Shown: positions 6,366 through 11,172 of the stretch, piece after piece | Layout: each line of letters opens with the position of its first letter | Position numbering within the stretch: position 1 is the first letter of the stretch | NCBI GenBank assembly: GCA_013213915.1 | Contig: JABSRK010000091.1 | Span: forward strand, 1-11,172 | Reading direction: 5' to 3' | Length of the DNA stretch: 11,172 bases | Source of the DNA: Planctomycetota bacterium | GTDB lineage: Bacteria > Planctomycetota > GCA-002687715 | Translations under genes and position numbers: made by a program | The notes under the pieces: model-generated | Told to the model about the DNA's origin: nothing | What the model saw: the letters and a program-made list of their open reading frames with translations, nothing else | The model's database searches: none

Positions 6366-8078
6366 TCAGTTGTCGTAGAACCGCCACGACGTCTCGTGCT
6401 CGCGCGGCAGCTTCGTATTCGAGAGGGCCGCCCGCAGCATCTCGATGGGGATCGACCCCTGGTGCAACACGGCGTCGTGGAAAGACCGCTCGGTCATCTT
6501 GCCGCTCGCCACGAGTTCGGCGTGGAGGGCGCGCAGCTGCAGGCCACCGAGCATGTAGGCGGCCTGGTAGAGCGGCGGGTAGTTCCCGCGGACCGACCGG
6601 CGCACCTCGGCCTCGGCGTTGCGTCGTTCGTGCCCGACGCGACTCACCAGCAGATCGACGCACTGCTGCGACGTCAACTTCCCCAGATGGAACCCGAGGG
6701 AGAAGATGATCCGCGCGCAGCGATGCTTGCGCCAGAACAACATGCCGATCCGGTCCTCCGCTCCCCGTGGAAAGCCGAGGTCCCACAGGCGCATTTCCCA
6801 GTAGAGCGCCCAACCCTCGAGCCAGAACGGTGTCCCGAACGGACGCCTCCAGGTGCGATGGCGCGAGGTCATGAACATCTGCAGGTGATGTCCGGGGATC
6901 AGCTCGTGGTGGACCGTGGCGCGGCTGAAGTGCCGGTTGTTGCCGCGCAGGCTCATGAGCTTGTCGGTGTGCTCCATGGTGTCCGTCGGGAACGAAACGC
7001 TGATCACCTCCCCGCCCGTGAAGTACGGGTTCACCTTCTGGCGATCCGGCGACATCATTCCCATCCGCCATGTCTCCTTGCACAGGTTGGGGATCGTGAC
7101 CAGGTTCCTGTCCTCCAGGAACTGGACGGCTTCATGGGCGAGGTCCCTGATGAGCGCCGGCTGCTTCCCCGGCGCCACGTGCAAGTTCTTCACGTGGTCC
7201 TGGGCCTTTCGCCAGTCGTCGAATCCGAGGGCCTGAGTCGCCTTGTCCATCTCGGCCTCGCACCAGGACATCTCCTTCTCGGCGATGGCGATCAACTCCG
7301 CCGGGGTGTACGGGATCATCTCGCGCTTCAAGGCAGAGAGCAGGGCGGCCTCGCCGCACGGCTCGCCGATGATGGCGTCGCTGGCGGCGCCGCGCAGTCC
7401 CCCCCGTTCGCGTAGCCAATTCGTGTGCGCGGCAATGGCCTTGGTCGCACGCTCGTACGGCTTCCTGGTCCACCAGGACAGGGCCGGGTCATACCCGTCG
7501 TGAAAGCGGTGCCACGTATCGAGCATGCGCCTGAGCGCACCGGCCTGCTCGGCCGCGCGCCACGCCAGCTTGGGATCAACGTCCCCCTTCACGGGCCGCG
7601 CCGCATCGGCGATGGCCTCGAGACGTTCGGCCGTCGCCTTCCCGTCTGCCTCCTTCATGGACCGTCGCTCGAGAGCGAGAAGGACAACCCCCTCCTTGAA
7701 CCGGAGCAAGGGCGCGCACGCCGCGTCCCGCGCGCGATCATGATCCAGCTCGGCGAGGCGCCACCGGATGCGCTCCGCGAACAGATGCCAGTCCACCCGT
7801 TCCTCGACGGTCAACCCGTCGGACCACATCCCGTTCAGCGCTTCGAGCCACCGAGCTTCGAAGCGCTTCAATCGCCCGTAACGCTCCATGGAGAACCGCA
7901 CGGTCGATCGATCGAGGTTCGCGCGATCCGTCCGGTACCGCTCGATGAACGGCTGGAACCGGCTCGTAGCTGCGACGACCACATCGAGGGCGGTGCCGGC
8001 CTCGGAAAACCCGTCCGACTGCCCCTGTACCGGGAGCACGGCGCTCAAGCACACCAGCATGAGGATCTTGTGACACAT
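6366..8078 (-). CDS. Exported DUF885 zinc-peptidase-like protein
   Basis: The 570-residue product has an N-terminal signal peptide (MCHKILMLVC to about residue 20, cleavage near QGQ) and the length and motifs of the DUF885 family. The core is HHELIPGHHLQ at 390-400, with H391, E392 and H397 the likely metal and catalytic residues, and EGWALYWE at 421-428, which supplies the downstream glutamate. YFTGGEVISVSFP near 352-364 and NYPPLYQAAYMLG at 499-511 are also typical. Family members are thought to be zinc-dependent carboxypeptidase-like enzymes; the substrate here is unknown. The first 300 residues are mostly helical and charged. The ATG at 8078 lacks a strong Shine-Dalgarno sequence but gives the signal peptide directly. 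The stop TGA at 6366 is 15 bp from the M1 aminopeptidase stop, so the two peptidases are convergent, not an operon. Confidence 0.9.
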   Translation of the reverse strand: MCHKILMLVCLSAVLPVQGQSDGFSEAGTALDVVVAATSRFQPFIERYRTDRANLDRSTVRFSMERYGRLKRFEARWLEALNGMWSDGLTVEERVDWHLFAERIRWRLAELDHDRARDAACAPLLRFKEGVVLLALERRSMKEADGKATAERLEAIADAARPVKGDVDPKLAWRAAEQAGALRRMLDTWHRFHDGYDPALSWWTRKPYERATKAIAAHTNWLRERGGLRGAASDAIIGEPCGEAALLSALKREMIPYTPAELIAIAEKEMSWCEAEMDKATQALGFDDWRKAQDHVKNLHVAPGKQPALIRDLAHEAVQFLEDRNLVTIPNLCKETWRMGMMSPDRQKVNPYFTGGEVISVSFPTDTMEHTDKLMSLRGNNRHFSRATVHHELIPGHHLQMFMTSRHRTWRRPFGTPFWLEGWALYWEMRLWDLGFPRGAEDRIGMLFWRKHRCARIIFSLGFHLGKLTSQQCVDLLVSRVGHERRNAEAEVRRSVRGNYPPLYQAAYMLGGLQLRALHAELVASGKMTERSFHDAVLHQGSIPIEMLRAALSNTKLPREHETSWRFYDN

Positions 8079-8231
8079 GGCCGCACCGTACCCGATTCAG
8101 GCCACGCTCCCTCACCTCGGCGGGACACGACGGGCGCGAATTCACCGGCAAAAGGTACCCAGCCACGCAGGTTCAGGCTCAGAATTCAGGGTTGCCCGAC
8201 CCGGCGCGAACGCGGGGGGTAGGTTTCCCGA

Positions 8232-8245
8232 GGACCCCTAGGTCC
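8232..8245. repeat. Small inverted repeat upstream of the pentapeptide-repeat gene
   Basis: GGACC at 8232-8236 and GGTCC at 8241-8245 are a 5-bp inverted repeat around CCTA. It lies 38 bp before the ATG of the pentapeptide-repeat gene, in the 205-bp region between two divergent genes. It could be an operator or chance in GC-rich DNA; I see no clear sigma-70 promoter in this region. Confidence 0.25.
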
Positions 8246-8283
8246 CATCCGCACTGTGCCTTCATCCAGAGAGCCCCCCCGCC

Positions 8284-8694
8284 ATGGACCTCAGAAACAA
8301 AGACCTCCGCGGGCCAGCGTTGACGGAGTTGGTTGAGGCTGGCCACGATCTCGTGGGAGCCGACCTACGCCGCGCCGACCTACGAGGCGTCGACCTCAAG
8401 TTCGTCGATCTCCGTGGGACGGACCTGCGCGGAACCGACCTGCGTGACGTCACCAACCTGACCCTCACCGAGCTCGTCGACTTCGTCGAAGGCGAGTGGA
8501 TCGGCCTCGTGGCCTGGGACGGAAAAACCCGGTTCCCCGAGGAGTTCGATCAGAAGCTCTGGACCCTCGGCCTCCGCGAGACCAACGGGACGAGCAAGGA
8601 CGCCATCCGCCGCGGCCTCGCCGCCGTGGCGCGCGCGCCGCTCATGAAGGATGACTGGCAGGACGTCGTCCCACACAGCGCCTACGACGGATAG
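8284..8694 (+). CDS. Pentapeptide-repeat protein with a C-terminal extension
   Basis: The 136-residue product carries about six consecutive A(D)LxX pentapeptides at residues 26-55 (GADLR, RADLR, GVDLK, FVDLR, GTDLR, GTDLR), which would make a right-handed quadrilateral beta-helix of one to two turns. The DNA shows the matching 15-bp period. LTELV occurs at 13-17 and again at 61-65, so the segments on either side of the repeat may share an origin. Residues 66-136 form a separate soluble region (EGEWIGLVAWDGKTRFPEEF, then a helical tail ending SAYDG) that I do not recognise. There is no signal peptide or membrane segment, so it is cytoplasmic. Pentapeptide proteins have varied or unknown roles; topoisomerase protection of the Qnr type needs a far longer helix and is not supported. 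The gene is convergent with the beta-helix gene. Confidence 0.8.
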   Translation: MDLRNKDLRGPALTELVEAGHDLVGADLRRADLRGVDLKFVDLRGTDLRGTDLRDVTNLTLTELVDFVEGEWIGLVAWDGKTRFPEEFDQKLWTLGLRETNGTSKDAIRRGLAAVARAPLMKDDWQDVVPHSAYDG

Positions 8695-8764
8695 GCCCGG
8701 ACTCTCCCGCGAAGCGAACCCGGGCGGGGTGTAAGCCATCACGCGTCCTCGGAGGACCTGGCGC

Positions 8765-8788
8765 CAAAGCAGACATATGACTGCTTTG
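8765..8788. terminator. Likely bidirectional terminator hairpin
   Basis: CAAAGCAG (8765-8772) and CTGCTTTG (8781-8788) form a perfect 8-bp inverted repeat around an 8-base loop. It lies between the pentapeptide-repeat gene ending at 8694 and the minus-strand beta-helix gene ending at 8815, where a terminator shared by convergent genes is expected. No T tract follows on either side, so a rho-independent mechanism is only possible. Confidence 0.5.
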
Positions 8789-8814
8789 CAACCAGGACAG
8801 GGGGACACTCGGTC

Positions 8815-10230
8815 CTAGGGGCAGATGATGGTGGTCCAGGCGTTGGTCAGGCGCCCTCCCGAGGCGCCGAACACGATGGCCTGGCTGTAGAAGGGGGTCC
8901 CGATGATCGATGGCGGCAGCCCGACGAGGGAGATCGGGAGGATCAGGGTCCCGGAGGCCGGAATGGGCACCGGCGCAGAATCGATGATGGTCAACGATGC
9001 CAGGTCGACGAGCAGGTTCCCCTCGGCCAGGAGGAGATTCCCCTGGCCCAGGCTGTAGCCGCGCTGCACCAGGTCCCCCGGCGGGCCGATGACGTCGTAG
9101 GAGACCACAGGAAACCCCAACGACGCCGACGTCGCCACATGGCTCACGTCGTTCACCTCGTCAGCACCCATATCAGGCGCCTGCACCCCCGACGACCCGG
9201 CCAGCTGCCGCGGGTCATGGTCCATGTCCGACGCGACGTACGACGGCAGGGGGCTCGTCCCGGCGTCGATGCACGGCGAGCCCGGCATCAGGTGGAAGTC
9301 GTTCAACCCCGGATTCACGAACATGGGGTCGACGGAGATGCTGTTCGCTCCGGCGACGAGTCCGCCGCCGTAATCGGTGGTGTTGCCGAACACGCAATTG
9401 TTCCCGAGGGTGTAATTCGACGTCGCCGCCGGAAATCCGGCCAGTCCGAAGTCGAAGATGCCGTTGACGTTGCTGTTGACGATGACGTTGTTGAAGACGG
9501 CCCACGTGCCGCCCTGAAGACGGATCCCGTTACCATTGCCGACGAACGTATTGTTGTAGACCTCTCCCCCGCTCACGACGCCGGCGCACGGGTTGACGTT
9601 CGCCGTGATATCCGAGCACCAGATCCCGTTGTCGAAGTTGTTGACGAAGACGTTGTCGTGGATCTTCAACCCGGCCGAGGCGCCGAACGTCGCGACGCCT
9701 GAGCCGATGGATCCCTCGAATACGCAATGGCTGATCTCCACGTCATACGCCTCGAAATTCGCTGAGATACTGCCCAGGCGTATGGCGCCGAGCGTCCCGT
9801 TGTAACCACGGAACGTGAAACCGCGGACCTTCGCTCCGGCGGCGAGGAGGCGAAAACGCATGATCCCGAACCCGGAGAACGTGCCACCGCCATCGACGAT
9901 GGTGCTCGCCGCGCCGGCCGTCCCGATGAGCTCGATGTTCAACTGGGAAAGGGCGGCGTTGGCACCCCACTGGTACGGATATGTCTCCCCCGCAGCGGGG
10001 TCGTAGATCCCCGGCGCGACGAACACGCGGTCATTGTCGTCGGCGATGCTGAACGCACTGCCGATGGTCGGGAACGGGTCGGACTTGGTCCCGGTCGCCG
10101 ACGGATTCGTCGCCGCCACGTCGACGAACCAGTCGGTCCGAGCTGGGTTGGCATTGACCGACGCACAGGACTGCCCCGGAAGCACCGGCACGCAGACCGC
10201 ACACACAAGAACGACAATCAGGAATCTCAT
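8815..10230 (-). CDS. Exported parallel beta-helix protein, choice-of-anchor-Q type
   Basis: The 471-residue product starts with a signal peptide (MRFLIVVLVC through about residue 20, cleavage near PGQS). Residues 33-80 (WFVDVAATNPSATGTKSDPF, then APGIYDP) match the DUF1565-like start of right-handed parallel beta-helices. Residues 100-290 are repeated turns rich in Asn and Gly with NNxF/NNVI steps. Residues 299-358 hold VDPMFVNP, then SPCIDAG, DHDPRQ and APDMGADE, the pattern of choice-of-anchor-Q proteins. The last 100 residues form a beta-rich module with PPGDL, YSLGQGNLLL and a C-terminal FGASGGRLTNAWTTI, similar in style to the terminal domains of many exported planctomycete proteins, perhaps a surface-sorting signal. 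Beta-helices of this class often bind or cleave polysaccharides; no catalytic residues can be named. The ATG at 10230 is preferred over an in-frame start 42 bp upstream because it begins the signal peptide and has GGAG 8 nt before it. Confidence 0.88.
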   Translation of the reverse strand: MRFLIVVLVCAVCVPVLPGQSCASVNANPARTDWFVDVAATNPSATGTKSDPFPTIGSAFSIADDNDRVFVAPGIYDPAAGETYPYQWGANAALSQLNIELIGTAGAASTIVDGGGTFSGFGIMRFRLLAAGAKVRGFTFRGYNGTLGAIRLGSISANFEAYDVEISHCVFEGSIGSGVATFGASAGLKIHDNVFVNNFDNGIWCSDITANVNPCAGVVSGGEVYNNTFVGNGNGIRLQGGTWAVFNNVIVNSNVNGIFDFGLAGFPAATSNYTLGNNCVFGNTTDYGGGLVAGANSISVDPMFVNPGLNDFHLMPGSPCIDAGTSPLPSYVASDMDHDPRQLAGSSGVQAPDMGADEVNDVSHVATSASLGFPVVSYDVIGPPGDLVQRGYSLGQGNLLLAEGNLLVDLASLTIIDSAPVPIPASGTLILPISLVGLPPSIIGTPFYSQAIVFGASGGRLTNAWTTIICP

Positions 10231-10238
10231 GGGGCAAT

Positions 10239-10242
10239 CTCC
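10239..10242 (-). promoter_or_regulatory. Ribosome binding site of the beta-helix gene
   Basis: GGAG on the minus strand, 8 nt before the ATG at 10230. It selects this start over the longer frame beginning at 10272. Confidence 0.55.
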
Positions 10243-10249
10243 AAGCGTG

Positions 10250-10255
10250 ATGATA
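10250..10255 (-). promoter_or_regulatory. Possible -10 box of the beta-helix gene
   Basis: TATCAT on the minus strand matches the TATAAT consensus at five of six positions and lies about 20 bp before the start codon. No good -35 hexamer stands 16-18 bp upstream, and the leader would be very short, so this is a weak call. Confidence 0.2.
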
Positions 10256-10271
10256 CCCCGTCTGGAACGCA

Positions 10272-10304
10272 CTCAGGGGACCCGAGTGCACAGCGCACCC
10301 TGAG
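10272..10304. repeat. Inverted repeat between the two right-hand minus-strand genes
   Basis: CTCAGGG (10272-10278) and CCCTGAG (10298-10304) pair over 7 bp around 19 bases that contain a smaller GTGC/GCAC stem. It lies 75 bp past the stop of the rightmost gene and 42 bp before the beta-helix start, so it could end the first transcript or regulate the second. No T tract follows. Confidence 0.35.
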
Positions 10305-10378
10305 CAGGGCGCCGGCCTTCAGCGACGCGGCCACTTCGCCTTCGAATGCGGCCCATACGGCCACGGATCCGTCAATTT

Positions 10379-11172
10379 TTACAGATCGATCGGCGTCGGA
10401 TGGCGATAGACAACCCCGTTGTCCTTCAGATTCAGCCACTCCTGCTTGAGCATGAGAACGAAACGGCCGCCCTTCACCGCCTCGCGCGGGACGTCGCCCA
10501 CGAGCATCAGGGTCTTCTCCTCACCCGCGCTGATGCCTTCCTCCGGGAGGTAGTTGGGAATGTCGGCGCTCTTCACGAGGTTGCCGTCCGCGTCTTCGAC
10601 CGCCAGGTGGAAGCTGATGCCCTTGCCCCACCGCCCGCCGGACCAGTGTTGCCCGGAAGCGTTCTTCACGGGGACCTCGATCAGCACCGGCACCCCCTTC
10701 GCGAGACTGCTCTTGAGCAGCACCCGCCGTGAATCGATCTGGACCACGAGCGTCTCGCGATCGAGTGGGAACGGGCTACCGAGTTGCGCGATGCGGCGCT
10801 TCGCGACCGCCCGGTCAGCCGCCACGTCCGAGTTCGCCGCGACGTCCTCGAGCGTCTTGCGCGCCTCGTCATCTCGTCCTGCCATGACCTGTGCGCGGGC
10901 GAGTCGCAGCCGCGCGTGGCTGTTGTAGAGAGTCCCGGTGTCGACCGCCCGCCGATACTGGGAGACCGCGAGCAAGAAGACTCTGTTCTTCGCCGCGATC
11001 TCGGCGCCCATCTCCGCACCCATCGCCGTCAGGTTGGCAGCGATGTCCTCGGCGGACATCCGCTCGCGCAACAGCTCGATCGCGGCGTCACGGACATCAG
11101 ACTCCTTCGCCTGCGCCAGCCGGACGAGCAGAACCGTCGCATCGGGATCGGTGCACTTCTTCAGCCCTTCGA
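10379..11172 (-). CDS. Helical-repeat protein with C-terminal beta domain, 5' end off window
   Basis: The frame is open from the right edge to the TAA at 10379-10381, giving about 263 visible residues; the start lies outside the window, and the internal ATG at 11071 is not needed. The first 130 residues are amphipathic helices: a HEAT-like stretch (LLVRLAQAKESDVRDAAIELL), then a pair resembling a tetratricopeptide repeat (AVSQYRRAVDTGTLYNSHAR, then LARAQVMAGRDDEARKTLED). From about residue 140 the chain turns beta-rich (TLVVQIDSRRVLL, then VPVLIEVPVKNASG) and ends in an immunoglobulin-like or CARDB-like pattern to the C-terminus. Such combinations are usually protein-binding and often exported, but no enzyme motif is seen and the N-terminal part is missing. 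Function unknown. It precedes the beta-helix gene on the same strand with 148 bp between, probably a separate transcript. Confidence 0.75.
   Translation of the reverse strand, partial: EGLKKCTDPDATVLLVRLAQAKESDVRDAAIELLRERMSAEDIAANLTAMGAEMGAEIAAKNRVFLLAVSQYRRAVDTGTLYNSHARLRLARAQVMAGRDDEARKTLEDVAANSDVAADRAVAKRRIAQLGSPFPLDRETLVVQIDSRRVLLKSSLAKGVPVLIEVPVKNASGQHWSGGRWGKGISFHLAVEDADGNLVKSADIPNYLPEEGISAGEEKTLMLVGDVPREAVKGGRFVLMLKQEWLNLKDNGVVYRHPTPIDL

Noticed and set aside
10227..10439. A 70-codon minus-strand open frame in the gap before the beta-helix gene
   Set aside because: It overlaps the end of the upstream gene and the beta-helix start in another frame, has no domain, and the gap contains the ribosome binding site of the next gene.

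Overview
The window is GC-rich bacterial DNA. Gene spacing is loose and neighbouring genes often face each other, so there are few operons. Most products are exported and belong to families common in Planctomycetota: a BNR_4-type beta-propeller, a parallel beta-helix protein with a choice-of-anchor-Q-like segment and an unusual C-terminal domain, a nidogen-like secreted protein, and two exported zinc peptidases. A planctomycete or similar marine/aquatic heterotroph is the best guess, but that is inference from family content; there is no rRNA or marker gene here.

Layout, left to right. (1) 2-847 +, 3' end of a secreted beta-rich protein. (2) A perfect 11-bp inverted repeat at 1016-1047, a likely two-way terminator. 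(3) 1111-1464 -, a small ArsC/Spx-type thioredoxin-fold protein whose N-terminal redox motif reads U-T-S-C: an in-frame TGA at 1423-1425 sits exactly where the first Cys of the CxxC is expected. (4) 1592-2566 +, a PHP-domain metal-dependent phosphoesterase. (5) 2583-3965 -, exported BNR_4-like protein. (6) 4004-4390 -, single-domain cupin. (7) 4439-4598 +, a frameshifted 5' fragment of a PP2C-type phosphatase gene. (8) 4671-6350 +, exported M1-family aminopeptidase. (9) 6366-8078 -, exported DUF885 zinc-peptidase-like protein, tail to tail with the M1 gene. (10) 8284-8694 +, pentapeptide-repeat protein. (11) 8815-10230 -, exported beta-helix protein, separated from the previous gene by a perfect 8-bp hairpin. 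(12) 10379-11172 -, 3' part of a helical-repeat protein running off the right edge.

The most interesting object is the candidate selenoprotein. The reading frame is open and family-like on both sides of the TGA, the start has a good ribosome binding site, TGA is an ordinary stop for three other genes here (so there is no genome-wide recoding), and the mRNA just after the TGA can fold into a 12-bp hairpin with its apex about 20-24 nt from the codon, as bacterial SECIS elements do. A conventional gene caller would truncate this protein to its C-terminal 84 residues and lose the active site. Functionally the window otherwise looks like scattered catabolic and cell-surface genes: peptide breakdown by the M1 and DUF885 enzymes, possible polysaccharide binding or cleavage by the BNR_4 and beta-helix proteins. 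No mobile element, CRISPR array or RNA gene was recognised.
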